Positions 1-10,054 of a stretch of 64,000 bases of DNA are shown one piece after another. Source of the DNA: Heterocephalus glaber (taxonomy: Eukaryota > Chordata > Mammalia > Rodentia > Bathyergidae); contig NW_004624781.1 in assembly GCF_000247695.1 (NCBI RefSeq), positions 5,070,252-5,134,251 of the forward strand, written 5' to 3'. The notes below the pieces were generated by a model. That model ran no database searches and had not been told where the DNA came from. It worked only from the letters and a program-made list of their open reading frames with translations. The stretch's first letter is position 1. Each line of letters begins with the position of its first letter. The translations under genes were made by a program, and so were the position numbers.

Positions 1-249
1 GACCACAGCCCCGGGCCCTGCTGACCTCTGAGGGTAGCCACTTCCTGGTGTCTCAGCCTGAGCACAGTTTGCTCCCCTTCCCTGGAATATCTTGACCCAC
101 CCTCCACTCCCCTGCACTGTTCCTTTGCAAACCTAGCCAAATAGCCTCCCTGGAAGATACTCCTGGGACATGCCTCACCTAAGTGTCTGGGGGCATGCCC
201 CCTCTCTGGGCCATCTTGATGTGCACTGTTCCTTTTTGCTAAAGTTTTG

Positions 250-475
250 TTTTGTTTTGGGCAGTGCTGGGGATGGAATGGAACCCACAGTCCTGCACAA
301 CAGGCAAACACTCCACCTCCAAGGTCCATCCCAGCCCTTCGTGGCTTCTTTCTTTTTTTCAGAGGAAGAGAGTTTGAGACAGGGCCTCACTATGTAGCCC
401 AGGCTGGCCTTCAACTCGCAGTGCCTCTGCCTCCCAACTGCTGGGATCATAGGGGTGCACCACTACAACCAGCCC
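250..475 (-). repeat. B1-dID composite SINE
   Basis: Antisense copy. A dID arm (tgctggggatggaa..., about 255-330) is followed by a B1 body (gagacagggcctcactatgtag to the inverted A-box region, 375-475). The tRNA-like and 7SL-like parts lie in the order expected for a reversed B1-dID. Confidence 0.85.
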
Positions 476-566
476 AGCACACCTCGTTTAGCACAGATAA
501 TTCCCCATTTTCCAGGCCATCAGCCAATTGCTCTTCCCTTACAGCTTCCCCTAGTTAAACTAGTAA

Positions 567-652
567 TTTTTTTTTCTTCAGTACCAGGGATTGAACTTGG
601 GACCTTGCGCTTGTGAGGCAGGCGGTGGAACCATTGAGCTAAATCCCAGGCC
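567..652 (-). repeat. ID SINE (tRNA-like), reverse orientation
   Basis: Full-length ID in reverse: T-rich tail, gtaccagggattgaac (inverted B box) and gagctaaatccc (inverted A box). It is flanked by target-site duplications aaactagtaa (557-566) and aaactagcaa (654-663). Confidence 0.9.
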
Positions 653-669
653 CAAACTAGCAACTTCTT

Positions 670-975
670 AGCCAGGTATAGTGGCCCATGCCAGTAATCC
701 TAGCATTCTGGGAGGCAGAGGCGGAGGATCTCAAGTTCAACCCCGGACTGGGCAACTTAGTGACTTAGCAAGACCCTGTCTCAAAATAAAAAAATAAGGG
801 CTGGGGATTTAGCTCAGTGACTCTGTGCCTGCCTGGCAAGTGCAAGGTCCTGAGTTTGATCTCCAGTACTGAACAAATAAATAAATAAATAAATAAATAA
901 ATTTTTTAAAAAGGGTCGAGGATATAGTTCAGTGTGAAGGCCCTGGGTCCTCAATCCCTAGGACCAAAACAAACA
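670..975 (+). repeat. B1 + ID + dID trimeric SINE
   Basis: A B1 body (670-785) is followed by a long ID-type unit (800-870) with an AAAT microsatellite tail and then a second, shortened dID unit (915-965). The outer flanks repeat aactagcaact (655-665 and 977-987), so the trimer sits inside its own target-site duplication. Confidence 0.85.
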
Positions 976-1004
976 AAACTAGCAACTCCTCCGGGTGGTG
1001 GCTG

Positions 1005-1275
1005 GGTGCTCCAAGATTTATAATGGGATTATGGCCCGACAAACCCATAGTAAATTGAAAATATTGTAGACTGCAGATACATTGAATACACCTAGCCTAA
1101 CACCCAAACACAGACACTACATTGTAGAGTATGTTTCTCCTTGTGGTGGAAACTTGAATTCCAACCACAAGACAGGGTCATACCACAAATGAAGAATCTG
1201 GGAAACATCAAAAGGCAAAATTCCACATATGGCCTGTGTTCCATATGTATCACTTCTCTGTTTCCACTTACGATT
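1005..1275 (-). mobile_element. Tigger/MER2-like DNA transposon fragment
   Basis: The segment around cgacaaacccatagtaaattgaaaatattgtag and acctagcctaac resembles the antisense 3' part of mariner-type Tigger1/MER2 elements as I recall them. The caaaaggcaaaattcc...tatgtatcacttc part fits the inner region. It is highly diverged and non-coding. The family assignment is from memory and needs a repeat-library search. Confidence 0.6.
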
Positions 1276-1280
1276 TTTTC

Positions 1281-1312
<32 letters not shown>

Positions 1313-1405
1313 GAGACAGGATCTTGTGAAGTTGCCAACCTGCCCATTCTGGGCTCGAACTTGTGATCCTCCTGCCTCAGCCTTTCAGAGCACTGGCATT
1401 ACTGC
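1276..1405 (-). repeat. B1 SINE with CTTTT tail tract
   Basis: Antisense B1 (gagacaggatcttgtg...gcctcagcctttcagagcactgg). Its reversed tail is a (TTTTC)n run at 1,276-1,312. Confidence 0.8.
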
Positions 1406-1409
1406 ATAG

Positions 1410-2305
1410 TCTTAATGTTACCATGACTCAGAGCTGAGGGGTGCTCTGTGTTCCATTCATTATCGGAATTAGGGCCACACCTTTAAAAACATACCAAGGA
1501 CCAGTTTTCGGGGCCTGCTGGCAGCAGCTATAGGATGGCCAAGATCATCTGGACCCCTGGTTGCAGACAGCACCGCCCTCATTGCTCCCAGTCCCCATCT
1601 TAGCCCTGGCTCACACCCAAATCTGCAGATTTGCCCTGTGTGCTCCCTTCCTCCTTCAGCCGGTAACGAGACGTTAATGAGCTATGAAGCCAACCAAACC
1701 CTAAGCCAATGCCCTCCAGGTCCTGAGATCTTCCAGCTTCAGACACTTCAGTCTTATTCACAGTAAGTACTCCAGCACTAAATTAAAACATATCCTGCTG
1801 CCCCTGATGCCAAGCAGCTGGAACATTAAAATTACAGATCGCCACTGAGGCTGAAGTGGTTTGTCTCTTTGCTAGACACCCTCGGGAGCTGTTCATCTCC
1901 CTGCCAGAGATGACGCTGATAAGCGATGCCGGTTTTGTCTTAGGCAGTGAGGTCACATATAAAGTTCTAGATGGCTGAGCTCAGGAGACAGCTGTTGTTT
2001 TTCACCTCAGTGAGTGGATTCTTAGCACAAGTAATGTATTATTTTCCTAAGGAAAAAATGGACATAGAGATGCAGGCTTTTTTTGGTCTGGCTCCCAAAC
2101 CTCCTTATTTCTTATTTTATAGAAGAAAGCGTGACTACATCCAGAGCTGGAGATTTGAGCAAGCTGAGCCAATAGCCTTCCTCCCTGGGAATATGGACTC
2201 AGGACTGAGAGATTTGCTTCACTTTGACTGGTTTCCATTAGAAACTCAGGATCTGGGAGCACTCATTGCTACCACATGGTCTGGGGAGCAAAAAAAGTCA
2301 GAATT
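1410..2305. other. Single-copy sequence, no gene recognised
   Basis: No SINE, LINE or LTR is recognised here. A 129-codon plus-strand frame (1,971-2,360) begins near a TATA-like atataaag, but it has no recognisable domain and runs into a B1, so I do not call it a gene. The 1,800-1,960 part contains intact-looking short motifs and could be conserved non-coding DNA, which only alignment could show. Confidence 0.5.
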
Positions 2306-2309
2306 ATTC

Positions 2310-2495
2310 CAGCATCGTGATGCATCCCTGTTACACAATTTTAGCACTTTGGGAGGCTGAGGCAGGAGGATCACAGGTTAGAGCCCAGCCTGGGGAACTT
2401 ATTGACTTGAATAAGACCTTGTCTCAAAATTTTAAAAAGGGGATTGCGGATGTAGCTTAATAAGAAGGCCCTGAGTTCAATATCCAGTACTAAAG
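2310..2495 (+). repeat. B1-dID SINE
   Basis: B1 body (tttgggaggctgaggcaggaggatcac) with linker aaaattttaaaaaggg and a dID arm ending in ttcaatatccagtact. Confidence 0.8.
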
Positions 2496-2580
2496 AAAGA
2501 AGGAAATAATAGAAAGCGGGAAGGAAGGGGGGAAGGAAAAAAGGGGAGAAGGAAGAAGGAAGGAGAAAGAAAGGAAGTCA
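2496..2580 (+). repeat. GA/GGAA-rich low-complexity tract
   Basis: Almost pure purine tract following the B1-dID tail, probably grown from it. Confidence 0.85.
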
Positions 2581-2617
2581 GCTAACCAGAATGCAGTCAG
2601 AAAAAGAGAAATAGGAG

Positions 2618-2696
2618 GTAGGGGTATAGCTCAGTAGTAGAGCTTGTATTTGGCATGCACAAGGCCAGGAGTTTAATCACCAATGCCAAAAAAAGG
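2618..2696 (+). repeat. Classic ID-type tRNA SINE
   Basis: ggggtatagctcagtagtagagcttg is an A-box-like start with GGTAGAGC character. B-box-like gttt-aatcacc and an A run follow. Unlike the young ID copies it carries the older GTAGAGC form. Confidence 0.7.
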
Positions 2697-2737
2697 ATGA
2701 CAAAGGAGTACTCATTACATTCATTCACTTATTTATG

Positions 2738-2880
2738 TGGTTTTTTGAGGCAGGGTCATGCCATATATTGCAGACTGGCTTAAACTGGCTATGTAGACCA
2801 GACTGGACTTGAACTTGAGATCCACCTGCTTCAGCTTCCTGAATGCTGGGATTACAGGCATATGCTACCATAGCCAGTCC
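2738..2880 (-). repeat. B1 SINE with internal duplication
   Basis: Antisense B1. The segment gcagactggcttaaactggctatgtagaccagactgg shows the repeated B1 right part seen in many copies in this window. Confidence 0.8.
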
Positions 2881-3162
2881 TATCTTTATTTTAAATATAA
2901 TATATGTAAACTTAGATTTAATATATTTAAATTTAGAGTTCATGACTGGCAAAATTCCTGTCAGTTTCACCATCTGGTTTCAGAAACTGGTACACAATGC
3001 CTCCAGCATGGTGTGGATGGACTGAAATGGATGTAGGCTGGGAATTTCAAATGCGGGGTTAACAGTGGAGTTCACATAGAGGAAACACAATCTTACCTAA
3101 CCTTTCCTCACCAGTTCTTGATGCAGGAATTCTTTTGTTCTTTCTCTTACCTCAGAACCATC

Positions 3163-3212
3163 ACACACACACACAACACACACACACACACACACACATA
3201 CACACACACCCA
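3163..3212 (+). repeat. (CA)n microsatellite
   Basis: About 50 bp of cacaca with minor interruptions. It creates a spurious CVCVCV/THTHTH reading frame on both strands. Confidence 0.95.
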
Positions 3213-3735
3213 CAGCTGTGCCAAGCTTTTGTCTTCTTGCAGAGGAAGCGATGAGCATGTCCTCCTGGACTCCACCCTCGCCCTGCTGGGCTCCTGCCCT
3301 CAGGTCTCTGCCCCAGGACAGCAGACCCCTAATTGCAGTCAGTCTTCCCAAGCTGGATTCATTCTCTTCTGCCTGAACTTGCTCCTCCTCGCCCTTCTCC
3401 ACCTATTTTTCACCCTCAACCACAAAGAACTATTTGTTCCCAATCTCACTTAATGCAGCATCCTCATCGCTGTTTACCATGTTGAACTCCGAGGGGCAGG
3501 GGCTCTCAACCTTGGTGCCATCCAAACGTACCCATGCCTGGGGGCCACAGGCGGGCGGCAACTCAGACTTCCTTGGTCAGAGCTGGGCCCTGGCCCTTGG
3601 GTGAAAGGAAGTCAGGAAAGTTCCCAGGGTACTCTAAGGTACAGCCAAGGCACAAATCACTGAGCTGCTCCCACCTGGCATTCATTTCTAACTGGCTGCC
3701 AGGACCAGGACGTCCCCCAAGCCCTCTACCATCCC
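3213..3735. other. Single-copy sequence, nothing recognised
   Basis: No repeat or coding signature could be supported. A short gggctctcaaccttggtgcc at 3,500 hints at an old MER5-type hAT end but is too short to call. Confidence 0.4.
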
Positions 3736-3739
3736 GACC

Positions 3740-3895
3740 CCTCACGCCTTCTCCTGCTACAGGGGCTTCTTGCTGGGTCTTCCCATGGTCTCTCCTCTGC
3801 ATTGCATCTGCTTCTAGCTGCCAAAGCGATCTTTCCAAAATGCAGGCCTGGCCATGTCCCACACCCACTGAAACCCGTCGCAGTGGCAGGCGTGT
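3740..3895 (+). repeat. Probable L2 LINE fragment
   Basis: The stretch gccaaagcgatctttcc...aatgcaggcctggccatgtcc...cactgaaacc resembles the 3' part of L2. Highly diverged. Confidence 0.45.
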
Positions 3896-3899
3896 GCTC

Positions 3900-4775
3900 C
3901 ACAGTAGTATGTGGATCCAAGAAAGTACCTTTCTAAACCAAGGTCAACCGACTTCCAACATCCATTCTCCAGGAGCAGGGCTTGTTACTGAGTTTTTCTT
4001 CCTAGAACTGTACAGGAATCTTCAATGGCTAAGAGACTAGAAAGGCCCAGGGAGGTCTCTCTGGGTCCTTCCGACTGAAGCAAGACACACGCCTCCCCCT
4101 GCCACAGTACCCGAGGTCAGATCCTCTGGGCCTGCCACCGATTCCCCTCAGTCTGGGCCTTGCGTGCCAACAGATGCCCAGGATCCACCGAGGCTCCCAG
4201 GCCCTACTTCCTGCCCTGGGGAGCTGACTCTGCCTCTTCTACACTGGGGGCGTCCTTCTCTTGGGAACCAGTACTGGGCCTCAGCTCCAGGTCCATGGCC
4301 AGGTCTGGCCTGGCCATGTCACATTGCTGGGCTGGCCTCTCCTGCCTGGATACAACCAGGTGGCCCTGACTAGGCTATTTCCAGGTTCCGTGGTCCCACC
4401 CATTCTTCCCAACTCTTTCCTGCTTCTCTCAACCCCATCCAGTTACAAAATAATAGAAGGCAGGTGTGGTGCAGTCAATGATTAAACAGCCTTTGTGTTC
4501 ACTGGTCACACGCTGGAAAGTTCCAGCCTCAACCCAAGGCTGGATGGAGCTTCTCTAGTCTACCAGGTTGTCACTCAGCATCACTATCCCCAGGTACACA
4601 AGTGACATACTGAGCATTTATGAATATAACACAGGTCCCCAAACACACCCTCTGTGGCCTCTACAGCTTTGCTCCTGATGACTTCCCTCCAATACCTTTC
4701 CCATGTCTTCTACACCCAGTGAGCTCTTATTTTTCATTTGATACCCACTTAAAAATCACTGGGTGTGAAAAAAAA
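3900..4775. other. Single-copy sequence, nothing recognised
   Basis: Moderately GC-rich with several short overlapping frames but no recognisable protein or repeat. Confidence 0.4.
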
Positions 4776-4779
4776 ATCA

Positions 4780-5030
4780 CTGGGTGTGGTGGAACATGCC
4801 TGTAAATCCAGCACTCTGGGAGGCTGAGGCGGGAGGGTTGCAAGTTTGAGTCCAGTCTGGGCAACTTAACAACTTAGTGAGACCCTGTCTCAAAAATAAA
4901 AAGGGCTGTGGATATATCTCAGCACAAGGGCCCTAGTTTCAATCCCCATGCCCCAACAAAAATTTTTTAAAAGGGGGTGAGGATGTAGCTCAGTGCAAAT
5001 GCCCTGAGTTAAATCCACAGTTCCATAAGA
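4780..5030 (+). repeat. B1-dID-dID trimeric SINE
   Basis: B1 body (4,780-4,895), a first dID (4,903-4,955), linker aattttttaaaaggggg, then a second dID (4,977-5,022). Both dIDs carry gctcag and ttcaat/ttaaat plus ccacagtt/ccccatg. Confidence 0.8.
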
Positions 5031-5119
5031 CAAAAAACCCCTTCCAAAATCATCTCCCCAAACACTTGATTCATCTCTCCATTTTAACACTATGAGTTTT
5101 AGTTTTGGGGGAGGGTTGT

Positions 5120-5262
5120 TTGTTTTGAGACAGAGTCTCATTATGTAGTTCAGGCTGACCTTGAATTCACTATTAGCCCAGGGTGGCCTTGAACTCACAG
5201 TGACTCTCCTGCCTTGGCCTCCCGGAGTACTGGGATTACAGGTGAGCACTACCACAACCAGT
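5120..5262 (-). repeat. B1 SINE with internal duplication
   Basis: Antisense B1 with two tandem ggcc/gacttgaactcac modules (5,150-5,195) before the cctcctgccttggcctccc core. Confidence 0.85.
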
Positions 5263-5389
5263 TTATCATCAATTTCATAGATGTTGTTTCATCTCTTCCC
5301 CACCTTGCACACAACCTGCCTAGTGAACTTGTGGATTTATCATATGTAGGAATTGTGGCTTTTATTTTTAATTAAAATTTTTTTTTTTT

Positions 5390-5495
5390 AATTTTGAGAC
5401 AGGTGTAGTTCAGGCTGGCCTCAGACACATGATCCACCTTCCTCAGCTTCCCAAATGCTGGGGTTATTGATGTGTACCACTAGCCCCAGCAGAAT
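5390..5495 (-). repeat. B1 SINE (partial)
   Basis: Antisense B1: ttttgagacaggtgtagttcaggctggcctc, with an internal loss compared with neighbouring copies. Confidence 0.75.
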
Positions 5496-5652
5496 TGTGC
5501 TTTTAAAATCTTTGTCTCTTCAGCACCATGATAAGTCAGGCATTCACTAGATGTATTTCTAGAATTCTAGACCCTAAGGGACCTTGAAAGTCATCTAACC
5601 TAGGTGTTTTCCAACTGTTAGTTCTGCAATGACTGTATGTACCCTCCCCACC

Positions 5653-5840
5653 TCCTGCCACTGGGTACTGGGGATGGAACACAGAGCCCTCGCACTGAGC
5701 TACAACCCCAGCCATTCATTCACTCATTCATTCATTCAGATACAGGGTATCACTAAATTGCCCAGGCTGGGCTCAAACTTGCAATCCTCCTGCCTCAGCC
5801 ACCCAGAGTACTACGATTACAAGTGTGTATGTGATACCAC
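5653..5840 (-). repeat. B1-dID SINE
   Basis: dID arm in reverse (actggggatggaacacag...gagctacaacccc, 5,668-5,710), a CATT-rich linker, then a reverse B1 body. Confidence 0.85.
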
Positions 5841-5849
5841 ATCACTTTG

Positions 5850-6415
5850 CAATCCCTTTCTCCAAAGACATCTTCCATGACAACCTGACAGTTAAACCGG
5901 TGAGAGCGGAGATTCCAGTTAAAACAGGGAGGTGTGGTCTCAGAGAATGCCCTGGGCCCACCTCCCAGGTCAAAGTCAAAACCCAGAGCTCCAGCACCAT
6001 GCCTTCATTTTACAGGTCTAGGGACAATTCTATACCACAGAAGTCTGCTCCACACTATGCCTTCAGAGAGCCGTTGCTCTATTCTCTCCAATGCTACATC
6101 CTCACGGGTGCAGAAAAAGAACCAAGAGCCCGAGTTTAAAGCCTTTGTCGGGTAAATAGTTTCCTTTGCTCATGAATTGTACACCCGTTACAGATTCCTC
6201 CAGGAACATGTTTACAGGCAAGTTATAACTGTCCCAGGGTTGCAGAAACACGTATGGCAATTATCTGGGTTGTTTTTTGTTTTTTTTTTGCTTTAAAAAA
6301 TTTTCCCTTATAATATTGCATGGGTGTTTGTGAAACTAAACTGCTTGAGTCAATGCCATATATCTGTGCCTGAGTGAGCAGTTCCGACCTGCAAAAATAC
6401 TTTATTTATTTGTTT
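5850..6415. other. Single-copy sequence, nothing recognised
   Basis: No gene or repeat supported apart from short T runs near 6,275. Confidence 0.4.
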
Positions 6416-6417
6416 GT

Positions 6418-6685
6418 TTGGGGCTGGGATTGGGACCAAAGGCCTCAACATGCTAAGTACATCCTCTGCCACTGCACTACATTCTGCAATTTTATTTTCT
6501 TTTCCCAGTACCAGGGATTGAACTCCAGGGCCCTCTACTACTGAGCTACAACTCCAGGCCTTTTTACTTTTTTTAATTTTGAGACAAGGCCTCACTAAGC
6601 TCCCCAGGCTGACCTTGATCTTGTGATCCTCCTGCCTCAGTTTCCCAAGTAGCTGGTATTAGAGGTGTGGATGTCACCTTGCACA
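6418..6685 (-). repeat. dID fragment plus B1-dID SINE
   Basis: A degraded reverse dID (6,420-6,485) precedes a clearer reverse B1-dID (6,505-6,685: ccagtaccagggattgaactcc..., then gagacaaggcctcactaagc). Confidence 0.75.
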
Positions 6686-6689
6686 GTGG

Positions 6690-6762
6690 TTTTTATTGTT
6701 GTTGTTGTTATTGTTGTTGTTGTTTTGGTACCGGGGATCGAACTCCGGTCCTTGTGCTTTTG
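6690..6762 (-). repeat. (TTG)n tract with truncated ID
   Basis: A TTG run (6,690-6,727) continues into ggtaccggggatcgaactccggtccttgtgc, the 3' half of a reverse ID. The A-box half is missing. Confidence 0.75.
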
Positions 6763-6830
6763 TTATTGTTTTTGAAGGATATCGGGAAACTGCTCAAGTC
6801 CTTTCCTTCCTTTAAAAGTGACAATACATA

Positions 6831-6918
6831 GGCCGGGAATTTAGCTTAGTGGTTCTGCCACCTGCCTCGAAAGCACAAGGTCCTGAGTTCAATCAGTACG
6901 AGGAAAAAAAAAAAAAAA
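6831..6918 (+). repeat. Young ID SINE with target-site duplication
   Basis: ggccgggaatttagcttagtgg...tcctgagttcaatc plus a long A tail. Flanks aaagtgacaatac and aaagtgacatac match, so insertion boundaries are preserved. Confidence 0.9.
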
Positions 6919-6928
6919 AGTGACATAC

Positions 6929-7215
6929 AGCCAGGTGTGGTGGTGCAGGTCTGTAATCCCAGCACTCTGGGAGGCTGAAGCAGGATGGCCATAACAAGTT
7001 CGACCCCAACCTGGGCAACTTAGTGATTTAGCAAGACCCTATCCCAAAATTTTAAAAATTTGTTTAAAAAGCTGGGGCGGCCTGGGGATGTAGCTCAGCA
7101 GTATAACGCCTGCCTGCCAAGCATGACACCCTGAGTTCAATTCCCAGTACCAAAAATAAGATAAAATAGCTGGGGATGTAGCTCAGTGGGAAAGTCCTGG
7201 GTTCAGGCCTAAATA
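6929..7215 (+). repeat. B1-ID-dID trimeric SINE
   Basis: B1 body (6,929-7,045), a full ID (7,080-7,152) and a terminal dID (7,170-7,205). The flanks of the middle ID repeat aaaaagctgggg/aaaatagctgggg, suggesting that an ID entered the A-rich linker of a pre-existing B1-dID. Confidence 0.85.
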
Positions 7216-7431
7216 TGGAAAAGGAAAGTGTCGGAACATTGAGATGCAATTTGCTTTAAGGGGAAGGCATTGTTCCCACCATCAGGTCCTAAGAAGCAAA
7301 TGACAAGGAAAGAAAGCCATAAGGAGTTCCAGGGTCAGATGCTGAGGAGTAAATGCACATCCAAGTTCCTTGCCCCACCTCACTCTGAGCCTAGGCTTCT
7401 GCTCCTGAGCTGCTCTCAACGCCTGGGCTCA

Positions 7432-7545
7432 GTCCAGGCTGGCCTTGGACTCACTATATAGCCCAGGTTGGCCTCGAACTCACAGCAGTCCTCCTGCCTC
7501 AGCCTCCTGAGTGCTGGGATTACAGGCACAGGCCTCCACACCCTA
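7432..7545 (-). repeat. B1 SINE with internal duplication
   Basis: Reverse B1 with tandem ggctggcc/ggttggcc modules and the cctcctgcctcagcctcctgagtgctgggattac core. Confidence 0.85.
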
Positions 7546-7589
7546 CTCTTGCATGGACTCTTGTTGTTGTCTCCTAAAACATTTCGCTG

Positions 7590-7671
7590 CCTTCAAGTTT
7601 TTCTTCCATTTTTCCCTTCCCTTCCTCCCTTCCCCTCCTTCTCTCCCTTCTTGCTTCCCTCCCTTCCTTCC
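7590..7671 (+). repeat. CT-rich low-complexity tract
   Basis: ccttcctcccttcc-type pyrimidine run leading into the next SINE. Confidence 0.85.
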
Positions 7672-7848
7672 TTGTACTAGGGATTGAATCCATGGCCTTT
7701 GCACTGAGCTGCATCCCAGCCCTCTTCCATTTTAAGACACGGTCTCACTAAGTCACCGAGTTGCCCAGGCTGAGCTCAAACCTTCAATTCTCCTGCCTCA
7801 GCCTCTCAGACTGCTGGGATTACAGGTGTGCATCACCATGCCCAACTT
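7672..7848 (-). repeat. B1-dID SINE
   Basis: Reverse dID (tactagggattgaatcc...gagctgcatccc) and reverse B1 body to accatgcccaactt. Confidence 0.85.
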
Positions 7849-7858
7849 GCAGTTTTCT

Positions 7859-7942
7859 TTTTTTTTTTGGTACTGGGGATCGAACTTGGGACCTTGTGCT
7901 TGCAAGGCAGGCACCAGAACCACTGAGCTAAATCCCCAGCCC
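7859..7942 (-). repeat. Young ID SINE with perfect TSD
   Basis: Reverse ID (ggtactggggatcgaac...gagctaaatccccagccc) between identical 11-bp copies of tgcagttttct (7,848-7,858 and 7,944-7,954). Confidence 0.95.
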
Positions 7943-7985
7943 ATGCAGTTTTCTTATAAGTACAATTTTAAAACTAATCTTCCTG

Positions 7986-8072
7986 GACTGGGGATGTAGC
8001 TCAGTGGCGCTGCACCTGCCTTGCAAGTGCAAGGTCCTGAGTTCAATCCCCAGTACTGGAAAAAAAATAAAA
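7986..8072 (+). repeat. Young ID SINE with TSD
   Basis: actggggatgtagctcagtgg...gagttcaatccccagtac with A tail, between taatcttcct copies at 7,975-7,984 and 8,079-8,088. Confidence 0.92.
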
Positions 8073-8149
8073 TAACATTAATCTTCCTTTCTACCTATCT
8101 TAATTTCTTCTATACTACCTCAGTTACATGGATGTGTTCACTTTGTGAA

Positions 8150-8275
8150 AATTTTTTTTGAGGGGGAACCACCTTGAACTTACTATGTAGCCCAGGGTGG
8201 CCTCAAACTCACAGCGATCCTCCTGTCTCAGCCTCCTGAGTGCTGGGAATACAGGTGTGTGCCACTATGTGCGGC
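8150..8275 (-). repeat. B1 SINE
   Basis: Reverse B1 with ttactatgtagcccagggtggcctcaaactcac and the standard core. Confidence 0.85.
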
Positions 8276-8394
8276 TTCCCTTTTCGAGAATTAATCAAGC
8301 CGAAGACTGTGGTTTTTGTACTTTCCTGTCTGTATGTTATACTTAAATAAAAGTTAAAAAAAAAAAGAGCATTGTATCTGTGATCACATTACAT

Positions 8395-8615
8395 TCTATT
8401 CAAAAGTCCTTTGGACTGTCCCACTCCTTAGAGGACCAAATCCATACTCCGAGGCCGAGCAGGAAAGGCCGTTCTCACCTGGCGGCCTGGCCAGCCTCCT
8501 CCCTCCTCTCTTCTATCCTGAGCAAGCTGAACTCCATGCTTCCTTCTTTCTGGAATATCATCTCCTACTTCTCTTGCTGGCTAAAGACTGCTGAGGTTGT
8601 AAAACCTGTTTAAAG
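8395..8615 (+). repeat. Probable L2 LINE fragment
   Basis: Pyrimidine-rich stretch with ctgaactccatgcttccttctttctggaatatcatctcc, resembling the L2 3' region around its tgttccctctgcctggaa motif. Old and diverged. Confidence 0.5.
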
Positions 8616-8627
8616 TTGTGTCCTCAC

Positions 8628-8800
8628 CAGGTGAGGTGGCACATCCCTACTCCTAGCTACTCATTCAGGAGGCTGAGACAGGAGTATCCATGTTAGAACC
8701 CAGTCTGGGTAACTTACCAAGAACCTGTCTCAAAATAAAAAATAAAAGGGCTGGGGATGTAGCTCAGCGTGAAGGCCCTGGGTACCAAACCAAACGAAAC
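8628..8800 (+). repeat. B1-dID SINE
   Basis: B1 body and dID arm (ggggatgtagctcagcgtgaaggccctggg) truncated before its B box, then an AACC-rich tail. Confidence 0.8.
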
Positions 8801-8939
8801 CAAAAGAAAAACCACAACTATGAAGTAGATAGCTTGGATCATTGCCGAGAAGTATTATAGATGTCTGGCAATGACTTCCACCCACCAAGCCCAAGTACCA
8901 GATCACAGGTTGCCATTATTTCTCCCAAGAAGTTCCTAC

Positions 8940-9050
8940 ACTCCAGGAATGGTGGTGAACACTTATAATCCCAGCACTCAGGAGGCTGAGGCAGGAGGAT
9001 CATTATGAGTTCAAGGCCAGCCTGGATTATATAGGGAGACCCTATACCCC
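8940..9050 (+). repeat. B1 SINE
   Basis: atggtggtgaacacttataatcccagcactcagg through gaccctatacccc, with a C-rich remnant tail. Confidence 0.85.
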
Positions 9051-9059
9051 CCCCCAACC

Positions 9060-9835
9060 CCGCCCAAAAAATAGCAGGCTGTGTCCTGCATGAGGATGCA
9101 GAGGCCCATGTGGGGCCTGCTCAGCTGCAGGAGGAGGTGAGATGTAATTAGCTCCTCAGGTCCTGGCCCTGTATCCAGAGGTCTGTGAAGTAGACCCTGG
9201 CACTAGGAAATGCTGGCACTCTTGGACCCTGGAAGTCTCTCCCCCAGCGGGCCACTCAGCCCAGAGCTGGGATGATGTCAAACCCCATGTGGAACTGTTT
9301 GCATCTTTCTGCTCTGCTGCAGTATTTTCATTAAACAAGGATGGGGTGGGGGCAGCAGATCTGAGAGGAACTAAAGTCTCCTTGGCTCAATTCCAAATTG
9401 TCATGCACACAAGGGATCCTCCTTGGCCTGGAAGGTCTGGCCCCACCCCTGAACAAGCACTGATGCCACACAAGTACCAGGGGAGTTCCCACACAGGAGG
9501 AGCTGGACAAGCAACCCCGGGAGGAACCCACACCCACGCCTCAATCCGCCCTCCCAGCCGCCACAGGGGTCTTCCTGTCCTGTGGAGCTCTGGCCTTCAC
9601 CTCCCTGTCTCCTCACCTGCCTTTGGCTGCCTCAGGAGGACACAGTGGGACAGGGGCACAGGGCCTGGCCATGGCACCTGGACCCAGGACAGCTCTGCCT
9701 GGAGCTATTTCCTGCTACTTTCTTCTAACCCTAGAAGGCTTTGCTGCCTGCATTGTAATCCCACTTCCTCCCCTGCCTGTCCATCCTGCTTTCTCTCCTT
9801 TCCTTTCATGGTTGTTCTTTTTTTAAAAATTAATT
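9060..9835. other. Single-copy sequence, nothing recognised
   Basis: GC-rich with a 185-codon frame (9,289-9,846) that ends inside an adjoining T-rich/B1 edge and has no recognisable domain. I treat that frame as chance. Confidence 0.45.
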
Positions 9836-9837
9836 TC

Positions 9838-10047
9838 TTTTTTTGAAACAGGGTCTCGCTATGTAATTCAGGCTGGCCTTGAACTCATGGTGATCCTCCT
9901 ACCTCAGCCTCCAGTGTGCTGGGATTACAGGTATATGCCACCACACCTGGCTGGGGTTTTTTTGTTTTTAGTTAAAGTGGCCTCGAAATCTTCATCTGCA
10001 GCCTCCCAGTGGCTGGAAATACAGGCGTCCACTACCACACCCAGCTC
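9838..10047 (-). repeat. Two tandem reverse B1 SINEs
   Basis: A complete reverse B1 (9,838-9,955) and a second truncated reverse B1 (9,970-10,047). Confidence 0.85.
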
Positions 10048-10054
10048 AGTTCCT

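Noticed and set aside
1971..2360. 129-codon plus-strand frame starting near a TATA-like motif
   Set aside because: The C-terminal end is a B1 SINE and no homologous protein is recognised; the TATA-like motif alone is not evidence.
3097..3453. Overlapping 101- and 111-codon frames on both strands
   Set aside because: They are carried by the (CA)n microsatellite (CVCVCV / THTHTH) with no flanking coding signal.
9289..9846. 185-codon plus-strand frame
   Set aside because: No recognisable domain; Pro/Ser/Gly-rich composition typical of chance frames in GC-rich DNA; the frame ends in T-rich sequence at a B1 edge.
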